Assembly: GCA_964598845.1 (NCBI GenBank)
Contig: CAZRDM010000010.1
Span: forward strand, 1-64,000
Direction: 5' to 3'
From: FEN-987 sp964598845
Lineage (GTDB): Archaea; Thermoproteota; Bathyarchaeia; 40CM-2-53-6
DNA length: 64,000 nt
Part shown: piece after piece, positions 41,504-51,193 of the stretch
Numbering within the stretch: the first letter of the stretch is position 1
Layout: every line of letters begins with the position of its first letter
Made by a program: the position numbers and the translations under genes
Notes under the pieces: generated by a model
Told to the model about the DNA's origin: nothing
What the model saw: the letters and a program-made list of their open reading frames with translations, nothing else
Database searches by the model: none

Positions 41504-42205
41504 ACGGTTGCCTCAAAACTGCACAGCAAGTGATATTACCAAAAAGGCTTACGAAGTAATACTTCTCCACCGCGGAAGAGCTTGGTCGTGGCACACGCTT
41601 ATCACATTGCCTCATCGCCTTGACTTAAGAGCCTTAGACTTCAGTTCACATGTTTTCTCCAGATGCGTTAGCTTTCTCTCTAACAACCGGCTAGGAGGCA
41701 ACGAGACGTACTACGGGCACCCTGTACGGGGAGCAAGCTACATGATCTGGACCTAGGTCATGGCAGAATTCTACCGAGCTCACCTCCCTCCGTGCTCTCC
41801 GCATATACCAACCGGGACAGGGAGGCCAAGTCGTGTCATCGGAAACCTAATCGGGGACTCTCTTACTTTGCGAGTCGAGATTGTCATGGACAGACTTTAC
41901 GTCTAAAGCGGCGTGGGCCTTCGAGCCACCCATCAACTCTGTTAGAACATCTTTCAATTGATTGAAAGCTCGTCGATTCGCCTCAGATTAACTGAATGCT
42001 CTCCGATGTGTCGGAGGAACCTTCAGGGGACAGTTAATGGTGTTTTACTTGATAGCCGGCACGCTACGGAAGAGCGATTCCATCTTATTGGGGCCCCGGC
42101 GACCCATCGTAAGGGAATGTAATTATCGTAGGTAGACAAATATTACTTGTAAGTGCGATTTCGAATGTAAAGTGATACTCTGTCGCGGGAGAGTTGATTT
42201 GAACC
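41504..42205. other. 702-bp gap without genes, rich in perfect hairpins
   Basis: No open frame here has protein-like features. The stretch 41856-42016 has four perfect stem-loops: GACTC/GAGTC (41856-41876), AGAC/GTCT (41892-41904), CTTTCAA/TTGAAAG with a 4-nt loop (41951-41968) and CTCCGA/TCGGAG with loop TGTG (42001-42016). A structured RNA is possible. An AT-rich block near 42118-42150 is a likely promoter for the PEP synthase gene. Confidence 0.4.
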
Positions 42206-44548
42206 TTGAGTAAACTCATGCGCTGGTTCGACGAGATTGGAAAGCAGGATGTTGCTCTTGTCGGAGGCAAGTCAGCAAGCTTGGGTGAGATGACATCAAG
42301 AACGAAGATTCCGATACCTTATGGCTTCGCTCTCACAGCGGAGGCGTATAGGCTCTTCCTCAGAGAAAATGGACTAGAAGATATGATGGCTGATGCGCTT
42401 GAACTTCTGAAAGATCCTAACGATACCCCTACACTGCAGAAAGTGGGGGCTGAGATCAGACACTTGATCACCTCGGCGGAAATACCGAAGGAACTAGAGA
42501 AAATCATCGTTGACAGCTACGAGAGACTGGCCGTGCACGAGAAAGTTAAGAATCCGTTCGTTGCGATCCGAAGCTCTGCTACAGCTGAGGATCTTCCCGA
42601 CGCAAGTTTTGCGGGTCAGCAGGAGACATACCTGAATGTGTCTGGAGCGAAGAATGTTGTGGAAAAGGTTAGGGAATGCTATGCCAGCCTGTTCACCGAT
42701 CGAGCCATCTTCTACAGGGTGCAGAAAGGATTTAACCATCTTGACGTGGCTCTCTCAGCCATAGTTCAGATGATGTGCCACTCTGAATCCAGTGGCGTAA
42801 TTTTCACCATGGATCCCACCAACGGCGATGAATCTGTTGTTATGATCGAGGCAACTTACGGGCTGGGCGAGTACGTTGTAAAAGGTAGCGTGACACCGGA
42901 CACATACTACGTGGACAAGGGAACGCTCAAGATCATCCGAAAAACCATACCGACCAAGAATATAATGCTAGTGCAGAAACCGGACGGCGGGACCGAGGAG
43001 AAGCTCGTGCCTGACTCGCTGAAAGATGACCAAGTCCTGGATGACGATAAGATAGTTGAACTCGCGAAGTATGCACTCAAGATCGAGGAGCATTATGGGC
43101 GAGCAATGGACATTGAATGGGGATTCGATAAACAGACCCGCAGGCTGCTCATACTGCAGGCGCGCCCTGAAACGGTGTGGTCCTTAAGAAAGATCCCGAT
43201 CCCCCCGACGACAACCGCGGTAGTGTCAGATAGAAGAATTCTTGTGAAGGGACTCCCAGCTTCGCCGGGGGTCGGAGCAGGCAAAGCCCACCTGATTCCA
43301 TCAGTTGAGCGGGTGGGCGAATTTCAAACCGGCGAGATTTTGGTTACTGAAATGACAGCACCCGATTGGGTTCCCGCAATGAAGAAAGCCAGAGCAATTG
43401 TCACAGACTCTGGTGGCATGACCTGCCACGCGGCAATTGTGAGCAGGGAACTTGGAATTCCTTGCATCGTAGGTACCAAGGACGGAACACGAGTTCTAGC
43501 GACGGGAATGGACGTTACGGTGGACGCCAAGAGCGGTGTCGTTTATGAGGGAATATGCTTGGAGACGGCAATCTCCCAACCGCAGCCAACCTTCTTCTCG
43601 GGCCACTCAGGATACACGGAGGCTCCTGTGACTGGGACAAAGATTTTCGTCAATCTCGGCGAGCCTGAGCTTGCGGAAAAAATCGCTCAGCTACCTGTTG
43701 ACGGCGTCGGCCTTCTACGCATGGAATTCATCGTGAGCGATCACATAAGGAAACATCCGATGTGGCTGATCGAGATGGGCCATCCTGAGGAATTTGTGAA
43801 TAAATTGGCGGACGGACTGGCAACTTTCTGCAGGGCATTTTACCCGAGACCCGTGGTGCTCAGGTTCAGCGATTTCAAAACAAACGAGTACGCCAAACTG
43901 GAAGGTGGAGAGAAATACGAAGGTGCGGTAAAGGAGGCGAATCCTCTGCTCGGGTTCAGAGGAGCAAGCCGCTACACCGATCCGAGATATGAGCCAGCCT
44001 TCAAGCTTGAGATTGCCGCCGTCAAGAAAGTTCGGAACGATATGGGACTCAAGAATCTGTGGTGCATGATCCCCTTCAACAGGACGGTAGATGAATTTGT
44101 GAAGATTCGCGAGCTCATGCGACAGGAGGGCTTGAGGCAGGACGAGGACTTCAAGCTCTGGATAATGGCGGAAATCCCCAGCAACATCCTCCTCGCAGAC
44201 GAGTTCTGCAAGGCAGGGGTCGACGGCTTTTCAATTGGAAGCAACGACCTTACCATGCTAATACTCGGCGCGGACAGAGACAACGAGACTCTCGCACACT
44301 TGTTCGATGAGAGAAACTTAGCTGTCAAACGTGCCATCAAGAACCTCATAGACAATGCCCATCAACATGGCAAAACCGTCAGCATCTGTGGGCAAGCCCC
44401 AAGCGTCTACCCAGAGTTCACTAGGTTTCTGGTTGAGTCAGGAATTGACAGCATTTCAGCCAATCCCGATGCGGTGATACAGACGAGAAGAATCGTTGCT
44501 CAGGTCGAACAAAGGATCCTTCTAGAGAAACTCACGGGTCAGCGCTAG
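42206..44548 (+). CDS. ppsA: Phosphoenolpyruvate synthase
   Basis: A 780-residue protein from TTG 42206 (ATG 42218 also in frame). The N-terminal ATP-grasp domain (LVGGKSASLGEMTS, FVAIRSSATAEDLPDASFAGQ) is followed by the swivelling phosphohistidine domain GGMTCHAAIVSRELGIPC, and the C-terminal PEP/pyruvate barrel (EFCKAGVDGFSIGSNDLT). It makes PEP from pyruvate and ATP for gluconeogenesis. The length agrees with archaeal PpsA. It is preceded by a long gene-free stretch. Confidence 0.95.
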   Translation: MSKLMRWFDEIGKQDVALVGGKSASLGEMTSRTKIPIPYGFALTAEAYRLFLRENGLEDMMADALELLKDPNDTPTLQKVGAEIRHLITSAEIPKELEKIIVDSYERLAVHEKVKNPFVAIRSSATAEDLPDASFAGQQETYLNVSGAKNVVEKVRECYASLFTDRAIFYRVQKGFNHLDVALSAIVQMMCHSESSGVIFTMDPTNGDESVVMIEATYGLGEYVVKGSVTPDTYYVDKGTLKIIRKTIPTKNIMLVQKPDGGTEEKLVPDSLKDDQVLDDDKIVELAKYALKIEEHYGRAMDIEWGFDKQTRRLLILQARPETVWSLRKIPIPPTTTAVVSDRRILVKGLPASPGVGAGKAHLIPSVERVGEFQTGEILVTEMTAPDWVPAMKKARAIVTDSGGMTCHAAIVSRELGIPCIVGTKDGTRVLATGMDVTVDAKSGVVYEGICLETAISQPQPTFFSGHSGYTEAPVTGTKIFVNLGEPELAEKIAQLPVDGVGLLRMEFIVSDHIRKHPMWLIEMGHPEEFVNKLADGLATFCRAFYPRPVVLRFSDFKTNEYAKLEGGEKYEGAVKEANPLLGFRGASRYTDPRYEPAFKLEIAAVKKVRNDMGLKNLWCMIPFNRTVDEFVKIRELMRQEGLRQDEDFKLWIMAEIPSNILLADEFCKAGVDGFSIGSNDLTMLILGADRDNETLAHLFDERNLAVKRAIKNLIDNAHQHGKTVSICGQAPSVYPEFTRFLVESGIDSISANPDAVIQTRRIVAQVEQRILLEKLTGQR

Positions 44549-44764
44549 GACGAAATTGCTCTAGCCAGCGTTCTGGTAACGAGATAGATCGGGGGCTACT
44601 TAGCGACTAGACGTAGTCCCACCAGATACTTACCCAATTAGCGTACTTCACCTGTGCCACTTCCCGCAAGACACGGGCGTACTCCATTTCGGTGGTACGA
44701 CGTGCTGGACATCTAGCCGTCACGAAGCTCACCGCTGACACGGTACTGTCCGTAATACAATTAA

Positions 44765-45670
44765 ATGAAATCTTGTATTACTCTGGGATTCATGAAACGA
44801 CGCTACAGTATGACGCTAGACCCATCTCTGATGCACAAGGTCGACCTATTGGTGAATGGAGCCCGATTTACAAATCGCTCCGAGACTGTGGAGTTCCTGT
44901 TGAAACTCGGAATGGAGCAGTTCAGACCAGAGCGGACTGCTCTGATACTTTGCGGCGGCCTCGAGACTCGCGTAAGACCAACTTCATTCTCAACCCCTAA
45001 ACCCCTGTTACCAATAGGTTACAAAGCACTCCTAGAATACCAGATTGAATATCTCAAGCGATTTGAATTTGATAGAATCATTCTCGCTATCGGATACCTC
45101 CAAGAACAGATAGTCCGATACTTGGACGAGCACAGGCTAGGAATACGATTGCGGTACAGTTTCGAGAAAGAACCTCTCGACACTGGAGGAGCAATTAAGA
45201 ATGCTGAAGCCATGATTGGCTCCGACTTTCTTGCGCTCAATGGCGACGTTATCTTCGCAGGTTTGGATCTCGATAAGTTGATCTATGCGCACAAGAAATC
45301 TAACGCTCTAGTTACAATCGTTCTTGCCAAATCAAGGACGCCGACAAGGTTCGGAGCCGCGGATGTTGACAGCGATAATAGGGTGACAAGCTTCATCGAG
45401 AAACCCAAGAAGCAATTTCCAGGTGAGGTTTGGGTAAACGCGGGAGTATACGTAATTCGGCCCTCGATCCTCACAAGAATCCCAAAGGGAAGACGGACTT
45501 CTTTGGAACTGGACGTTTTCCCGAGACTTATGCGCGAGGGAACCATCTTCGGTTACAAACATGAAGGTTACTGGGCTGATGTTGGAACGCCGGAAGACTA
45601 CCTACGCGTCCAGAAAGACCTCCTGACGGGTGTTTTCAAACCTGAGGAAGCAACAGCAGAAACGAGTTGA
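44765..45670 (+). CDS. Ribbon-helix-helix domain fused to sugar-phosphate nucleotidyltransferase
   Basis: 301 residues from ATG 44765 (ATG 44792 is also possible). Residues 10-55 form an RHH domain (RRYSMTLDPSLMHKVDLLV, FTNRSETVEFLLKLGMEQF). From residue 58 an NDP-sugar pyrophosphorylase follows: ALILCGGLETRVRP, STPKPLLPIGYKALLEYQI, FLALNGDVIF (metal Asp), FIEKPK and WVNAGVYVI. The nucleotide-loop signature is GGLETR, not the usual GGxGTR. The RHH part suggests DNA binding or RHH-driven dimerisation. The sugar is not predictable. A + strand promoter may lie near 44760. Confidence 0.82.
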   Translation: MKSCITLGFMKRRYSMTLDPSLMHKVDLLVNGARFTNRSETVEFLLKLGMEQFRPERTALILCGGLETRVRPTSFSTPKPLLPIGYKALLEYQIEYLKRFEFDRIILAIGYLQEQIVRYLDEHRLGIRLRYSFEKEPLDTGGAIKNAEAMIGSDFLALNGDVIFAGLDLDKLIYAHKKSNALVTIVLAKSRTPTRFGAADVDSDNRVTSFIEKPKKQFPGEVWVNAGVYVIRPSILTRIPKGRRTSLELDVFPRLMREGTIFGYKHEGYWADVGTPEDYLRVQKDLLTGVFKPEEATAETS

Positions 45671-45685
45671 TCTGGCTATCCCTGC

Positions 45686-46855
45686 TCACGTTAACAATGG
45701 AATCCTGCTCTTCAGATCTCTAAGAACTTCATCCGCATCGTGCTGCGTAACGCCGCGCGATAATGCAGGCCTCGCTTCATCGTCACTCTCAATCAATTCC
45801 GGAGCCTTTTCCCCAACGACTGCTTCGAACAATTTCCGCCAGTTCTTGGGAATAATCGCGGCGTAATCGAAAGCCGCCAAAGTGGATGCCACGACCGTCC
45901 AAGTCCTGGCGACATTGGCCAAATTGTAACCACCGCCTCCGAAAACGATCAGGCGAGCCTCACTGATGTCATGGGCAAGATTGTGTACGGTAGAAGCAAT
46001 CTCACGGTACGCTTTCGTTGTAATTTGAAGATGAGCAAGGAGGTCGTTTGCGTGAGCATCTGCTCCGCATTGCATCAGGAAGACCTGTGGACGATATTTT
46101 CTGACAGCGGCTGGAACTATCTGCCTGAACAAGTTGAGATAGACATCATTGCCTGTGAATGGGGGAAGTGGAACATTGATTTTGAGGCCGGAAGCTTTCC
46201 CTTCTCCGATTTCTTGAATAAATCCTGTCCCTGGGAAGAGGTGGCGTCCATCTTCATGGAAATCTATGTCTAGGACAGCTGGGTCAGAGTAGAATCCATA
46301 CATAACGCCATCTCCGTGATGTGCATCAACATCCAGGTATAGTATTCTTTCAGCTGCGTACTTCCGCTTCAGGTATGAAATTGAAACTGCTGGATCATTG
46401 AATATACAAAACCCTGAAGCACTATGTGGATGGGCATGGTGAAGACCTCCAGCAATATTCATAGCGTGCGAGAATTTCCCAGACATGACGAGATCGATAG
46501 CCATCAATGAAGCTCCCGTAGCTAGCGCAGAAGCTTCATAACACCCAGGAAATACCGGGGTGTCCCCAATATCGAAAAGCCCCTTTCCCGAGCGACTCAT
46601 GCGACCTACAAGGTTCAAGTACTCTTCTAGATGAAAGAGGAGAAGCTCTTCGCGACTGGCCACGCGAGGTTCGACGACTTTAACATTTGGAGAAGAGAGA
46701 AGCCCCACTGCTTTCATCAGCTCGAATGTGAGCTTCAACCTAGTAGGTTTGAGGGGATGAGCTGGACCAAAATCGTACTGTTGAAACGAATCGCTGTAGA
46801 CGATGCCGAGCGTCAGTGGTAGCCCCTCACGAAGCGACTCCCACCAATTCAGCAC
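45686..46855 (-). CDS. Histone deacetylase-family (AcuC-like) deacetylase
   Basis: A 389-residue class I-type deacetylase. GGLHHAHPHSASGFCIFND contains the two active-site His, LYLDVDAHHGDGV the zinc-binding D-x-H, and DIDFHEDGRHLFPGTG a strongly conserved family block; later GGGYN carries the active-site Gly-Tyr. AcuC-like members act on acetylated lysine in acetyl-CoA synthetase and other proteins, or on polyamines. Its target in this organism is unknown. Confidence 0.9.
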   Translation of the reverse strand: MLNWWESLREGLPLTLGIVYSDSFQQYDFGPAHPLKPTRLKLTFELMKAVGLLSSPNVKVVEPRVASREELLLFHLEEYLNLVGRMSRSGKGLFDIGDTPVFPGCYEASALATGASLMAIDLVMSGKFSHAMNIAGGLHHAHPHSASGFCIFNDPAVSISYLKRKYAAERILYLDVDAHHGDGVMYGFYSDPAVLDIDFHEDGRHLFPGTGFIQEIGEGKASGLKINVPLPPFTGNDVYLNLFRQIVPAAVRKYRPQVFLMQCGADAHANDLLAHLQITTKAYREIASTVHNLAHDISEARLIVFGGGGYNLANVARTWTVVASTLAAFDYAAIIPKNWRKLFEAVVGEKAPELIESDDEARPALSRGVTQHDADEVLRDLKSRIPLLT

Positions 46856-46991
46856 GGCACAATATCACTTATTCGAACTCCTGAGTTCAGTTCTCCATGT
46901 CGGTTTGCGGCTTCAATCTAGACCTCGACGGATTTTCATTAGCCCAAACTTGAATAGTCCATACGTCATTAACGGAACTCGGTGCCCGAAG

Positions 46992-47338
46992 GTGCTACAA
47001 TCCCCAGACACATTCAAGCTCACAATAACCGAGAAAGCCGCAGAGAAGATCAAAGCAGCCATGAAAAAACAAGGAAAGAAAGACGCAATCTGCGTGTGTG
47101 CATATCCGGCGGCGGTTGCCACGGTTTCCAGTACAGTCTGACTTTCGATAGCAAGAACGACCACGACCATGTCATAGAAGTCCATGGCGTCAAGATAATT
47201 TTCGATGAGCAAAGCGCTCCATACTTGGAGGAGGCTGAGATTGACTACGTAGAGTCAGTCATGGGAGAAGGTTTCATGGTAAACAACCCAAACGCAGTCG
47301 AAACCTGCGGTTGCGGGCACCCCTTCAAAGCTAAGTAG
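46992..47338 (+). pseudogene. HesB/IscA-type Fe-S carrier with a -1 frameshift
   Basis: The N-terminal part is read from GTG 46992 (TFKLTITEKAAEKIKAAMKKQ). After about 47090 the family sequence continues only in the -1 frame: LRVCISGGGCHGFQYSLTF, IIFDEQSAPYLEEAEIDYVE and VETCGCGHPF, with the three conserved cysteines of A-type carriers. So the two halves of an approximately 115-residue protein lie in different frames. A base error, a true mutation or programmed shifting (an A6 run precedes, at ATGAAAAAAC) are possible. The product would insert or carry Fe-S clusters. Confidence 0.8.
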
Positions 47339-47467
47339 CGCTACCAATCCGCCACCGGACCACTTAGAAAACCTCGCCTCCTTTTCTCATAAGAGGGTCA
47401 CGGAATAGTAGGAGGCCCGAAGCATTGCTCCTTGCAGCGAATTATGTAGCCAATGCGAGAACTGTAT

Positions 47468-49006
47468 TCAGCAGGGCTCGATTGTTGATGGTGGTTTGGA
47501 TGTTATGGCGTAACTCACCCAAGTGACGCCTTGGACTTCCCCGGCTATTCGACTGCTGATTTCCTCTAGGACACCGCTTGGAAGTCTAGCCCAATCCGCG
47601 GTCATACCGTCCAATGAAGTAACAATGCGCACTGTAACCATATGGCCCAATTTTCTCTCATCACCCAAGACTCCAACGGCCAAGTCGTCACCGACAATTG
47701 CAAACGCTTGCCAGATCGAATCGTACAATCCGTGACGCAAGAGAACATCCTCGACTATCATTCCTGCTTCACGGCAAATCCTGAGCTTCTCTTCCGTTAT
47801 TTCACCAGTTATCCGAACTGCCAAACCTGGTCCAGGAAATGGGTGCCTTCCAACTATCGCATCTGGTATGCCAAGTTCCTTGGCCAGTTTCCTGACCTCG
47901 TCCTTGTAGAGGAATTTCAACGGTTCAATGGTTCCGAACTTCGACCATTCAGGTATGCCTGCAACATTGTGGTGGGTCTTGATCCTAGAAGCGGGGCTCC
48001 CAGTTCCCGCGCTCTCAATTACGTCCGGGTAAAGCGTCCCCTGAGCCAGCCATCGAAAAGTTCCAAGCTTAGCGCTTTCTTCGGTGAAGACCTTGATGAA
48101 CTCCTCGCCGATGATCTTGCGCTTCTCCTCAGGATCTTTGACTCCTCTTAGTCGTTCAAGAAAACGCTTGGATGCCTCCACATTGTGGAGATTGAGGTTG
48201 AGATCTTCCTTCAGAGTCTTTAGGATAAGCTTCTCTTCATCCATTCTTAGTAATCCGTGATTCACAAAGACGCATGATAACTTGTCACCTACGGCTCGCT
48301 GCACTAGCACTGCCGTTGTGGTTGAATCTATGCCTCCGCTAACGGCACATAATACCCTGTCATTCCCGACCTCTGAACGAATATGATTGACTGTCGTTTC
48401 GATGATTGACTGTGAAGTCCAAGTTGGCGAACAGCCACTTATGACATTGGCAAAATTCTTGATGATATCGATTCCCCTCTCTGTATGCGCCACCTCCGGA
48501 TGGAATTGAACGCCATACAGACGCCGTGATGACTCACGGATTGCAGCCGTGAAGCAGTTCTCCGAGCTCGCTATGACTTCGAATCCCTTCGGAAGCTCCT
48601 CAGCATAATCCCCGTGACTCATCCATGAAACAATAGACCCACCGATGCCGCTGAACAGATCAGTTGAATCTCTGATTTCTAGCGGAGTCTTCCCATATTC
48701 GCGGCGCTTGGTGGCTTTGACCCTACCTCCGAGCATTTGGACCATGAGCTGCAGACCGTAGCAGATGCCGAGAACGGGTATCCCCTGCTGGAAAATCTGA
48801 GGATCGCATTTAGGGGCATTTTCGTCGTAGACGCTTGCAGGTCCTCCGGAGAGTACAACGCCCTTCGCGTTTATTCTGAGGAGCTCTTTCGCGGGAGTTG
48901 TGTAGTGAAGAAGCTCCGAATAGACTTCACATTCCCTTATCCGCCGAGTGATAAGATGAGAGTACTGTCCCCCAAAATCAAGGACAGCAACCACTTCTCT
49001 CGGCAT
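47468..49006 (-). CDS. guaA: GMP synthase (glutamine-hydrolysing), single chain
   Basis: A 512-residue two-domain enzyme. The N-terminal glutaminase has the nucleophile in LGICYGLQLM and the His-Glu pair in FHPEVAHTERG. The ATP pyrophosphatase has the P-loop AVSGGIDSTTTAVL, and the C-terminal dimerisation domain ends in YAITSKPPSTIE. It converts XMP to GMP with ATP and glutamine. Many archaea encode the two domains as separate genes; here they are fused. Confidence 0.95.
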   Translation of the reverse strand: MPREVVAVLDFGGQYSHLITRRIRECEVYSELLHYTTPAKELLRINAKGVVLSGGPASVYDENAPKCDPQIFQQGIPVLGICYGLQLMVQMLGGRVKATKRREYGKTPLEIRDSTDLFSGIGGSIVSWMSHGDYAEELPKGFEVIASSENCFTAAIRESSRRLYGVQFHPEVAHTERGIDIIKNFANVISGCSPTWTSQSIIETTVNHIRSEVGNDRVLCAVSGGIDSTTTAVLVQRAVGDKLSCVFVNHGLLRMDEEKLILKTLKEDLNLNLHNVEASKRFLERLRGVKDPEEKRKIIGEEFIKVFTEESAKLGTFRWLAQGTLYPDVIESAGTGSPASRIKTHHNVAGIPEWSKFGTIEPLKFLYKDEVRKLAKELGIPDAIVGRHPFPGPGLAVRITGEITEEKLRICREAGMIVEDVLLRHGLYDSIWQAFAIVGDDLAVGVLGDERKLGHMVTVRIVTSLDGMTADWARLPSGVLEEISSRIAGEVQGVTWVSYAITSKPPSTIEPC

Positions 49007-49066
49007 CGCCCATCAATCACTCATGTAGGTATTGCAACATTAACGTTGCCACAAGGAGGTTTGGGA

Positions 49067-49609
49067 TCATTTGATTCTCTTGAGACCTGTCGGATACCTT
49101 AGCGCTAGGTCTGCGTACGCGTCCTTGTACTTGTTCCAGAGTTGTTTGTCTGACTCTGTAACATCTCGAACGATCTTGGCAGGGATACCCACGGCCACTT
49201 TTCCGTCAGGGATTGATTGACCGATCGTCACGACAGCGCCTTCGCCGATAATGCTCCACACGCCGACCACGGCGTAGTCGCTGACGACCGCTCCAACCCC
49301 TATCACGGCATACTCCTTTATGGTGCAATTGTGTAGCAGCGCACCATGGCCGACCTGGACATGGCTTCCAACTTCACATTTCTCGTTAATGCGTGCGTGT
49401 AAGACACAGTTTTCCTGAACACTCGTTCTATCGCCGATTACGACTTTTCCATAGTCGCCCCTAATTCTGGCGCCTGGACCTATGTAGCACTGTTCTCCAA
49501 TTATTACATCACCAACGACCTTGGCATCTTCGTCCACGTAGGCGGATGTAGCGATCGATGGCACGCGTCCTTCGAATTCAAAAATGCCCAAGTATCTTCC
49601 CGACCCCAT
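49067..49609 (-). CDS. Gamma-class carbonic anhydrase-like (left-handed beta-helix)
   Basis: A 180-residue protein of hexapeptide repeats (VVGDVIIGEQCYIGPGARI). The zinc ligands H71 (NCVLHA), H88 and H93 (VGHGALLHNC) are all present, as are R50 and D52-type residues in RIRGDYG. This fits gamma carbonic anhydrases and the YrdA/PaaY group. A weak acyltransferase-like relative cannot be excluded. It lies 60 bp upstream of guaA on the same strand. Confidence 0.88.
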   Translation of the reverse strand: MGSGRYLGIFEFEGRVPSIATSAYVDEDAKVVGDVIIGEQCYIGPGARIRGDYGKVVIGDRTSVQENCVLHARINEKCEVGSHVQVGHGALLHNCTIKEYAVIGVGAVVSDYAVVGVWSIIGEGAVVTIGQSIPDGKVAVGIPAKIVRDVTESDKQLWNKYKDAYADLALRYPTGLKRIK

Positions 49610-49798
49610 TTCCTCAATCGAAGCTTATCGCAGCTAATGGGACGTGAGCATGCCACCTGCTATATTCGTTTTACCCGTCATCATGTATCCAGCGTAAACG
49701 GTTCCACGAATTCAAGAACGATCACATCTAGCCCGATACCACCGATACAAGCCAACTTTGATGATGCATCCGTGATGCTGAAACATTGATATACGATA

Positions 49799-50374
49799 TT
49801 GGGGGAACCCCGTCTTCAAGGCATGTCATTGCTTCGAGCGATTTCGGATCTGGTAACACGGAAAATCATACCTAGGAACCTGAGATATCGTTTTGCGCGA
49901 TCAGGCCACGGGAGAGAATTCGATCATCTTGCGGCTTACAGGGAGCAAAGTGGTTCGGAGCATTGCCCTTGCTGTAGAATGCCCCTTGTGACGAAGACAG
50001 AGAATCACCTGACAATGTCGCACAACGTGCGAACTTGTCAACTTGTCAACCTAGCGCTTGCGAACTTAGGCATAAGCCTTGACCAATGCGTGCAGGTGAG
50101 GATCTACCCGTATTTCGGACCGTTGAAAGGATACTACTCTCCAGCGAATCCGTTCACAATTCACATTTCGGAAGAGATGTACCAGCTGTTCCCCGAATAT
50201 GTCATCTTCCATGAGACGAAACATTTGGTTGACTGCCTGGGGAAAGGATGGAGTGAGGAGAGTTCACCTGACCCGTTTGCCCGCGAGTTGTGCGGGAGGT
50301 ATGGGTTCAGATGCCCGCCTCCGCACCAATCTGTCGCTATGATTAATCTCACTGGCGTGCAGATGTCCTGTTAG
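49799..50374 (+). CDS. Unknown protein with zinc knuckle and HExxH-like motif
   Basis: A 191-residue protein from TTG 49799. CPCCRMPL near residue 57 and TCQLVN suggest a zinc site. IFHETKHLVD near residue 139 fits the H-E-x-x-H of zinc peptidases, and a downstream DPFARELCGRYGFRC supplies a possible third ligand (E). There is no signal peptide or membrane helix, so it would act in the cytoplasm. I do not recognise the family. Protease activity is inference. Confidence 0.6.
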   Translation: MGEPRLQGMSLLRAISDLVTRKIIPRNLRYRFARSGHGREFDHLAAYREQSGSEHCPCCRMPLVTKTENHLTMSHNVRTCQLVNLALANLGISLDQCVQVRIYPYFGPLKGYYSPANPFTIHISEEMYQLFPEYVIFHETKHLVDCLGKGWSEESSPDPFARELCGRYGFRCPPPHQSVAMINLTGVQMSC

Positions 50375-50464
50375 CTTGTCCGGTACGCTGACTCACGATG
50401 CAGATTGGGAAACGCTAGTCAGGTCAGAGCTCTTCGCTTCACGAAGTCACAGTTGCGTTAACTC

Positions 50465-50860
50465 TCAACTCAAAACGTACAGCTTTATCTTCTCTTCCAG
50501 TTGGCTCTTCGGAAGTGCTCCCACTATCCTATCTACTTCTTCCCCGTTCTTCATGACGAGCAGTGTAGGGATGGCCATGATACCGAACCGCTGTGCGGTC
50601 TCCGGATTTTCGTCAACATTCAACTTGCCAAAGACTATCTTACCGCTGTATTCCTTCGCCAGCGCCTCAACAATCGGAGCGATGGCGCGGCAAGGGGCGC
50701 ACCAAGCGGCCCAACAGTCTACAACCAACAACGGGTAGGTCTTCACAGTCTGGTCGAAATTCCTATCGCTAACCACAATGGGCCTGTCAATGCTGGGTGT
50801 TGACATTTTCTCCATTAGTTCACGCATCTTCCTTGTTCGTATGTCGTCAAGCTCATCCAA
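50465..50860 (-). CDS. Thioredoxin
   Basis: A 131-residue protein. The active site WCAPC at residues 53-57 sits in LLVVDCWAAWCAPCRAIAPIV; LNVDENPETAQRFGIMAIPTLLV contains the cis-proline. Residues 1-30 are an extra charged N-terminal helix (MDELDDIRTRKMRELMEKM) beyond the usual 105-110 residues. A TATA box GTTTATAAC lies on the reverse strand near 50904. Confidence 0.93.
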   Translation of the reverse strand: MDELDDIRTRKMRELMEKMSTPSIDRPIVVSDRNFDQTVKTYPLLVVDCWAAWCAPCRAIAPIVEALAKEYSGKIVFGKLNVDENPETAQRFGIMAIPTLLVMKNGEEVDRIVGALPKSQLEEKIKLYVLS

Positions 50861-51193
50861 AGTTGGACCTCTTTCGAGAGCTCAGGCGACACAGTAATCA
50901 TTTGTTATAAACATACCCTGCGACTAACTCAATTGATACTACGCATTAACACCATAGACTTCTGCGAAGATCAAACCAAAAACCCGACCTGATCATTGAA
51001 GTCACATCGAAGATGGGGGCACTGGCTGGAAGGATTAGTCAGAAACGCTGCTTTCGCTCGGGATATCGTAAGCAACCGGAGGCCGTGTCGGAGTACTTGA
51101 TGAATTCCGCGAGCTTCTCTGAGAATTCTTGGAAATACTTTCCGCATCAACCTTAAGAACGGTCGCGTGGAAGGTTTCAACTTGTGAGAGCTG
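50861..51193. other. Intergenic stretch with promoters only
   Basis: This 333-bp gap has the thioredoxin TATA box near 50904 (reverse strand) and no frame with protein-like features. A TTAAGAACG near 51154 may be part of the acyl-CoA dehydrogenase promoter. Confidence 0.4.

Noticed and set aside
41307..41756. A 149-codon + frame opposite the GAPDH gene running into the gap
   Set aside because: The first half is antisense to a conserved gene and the second half has no protein-like features.
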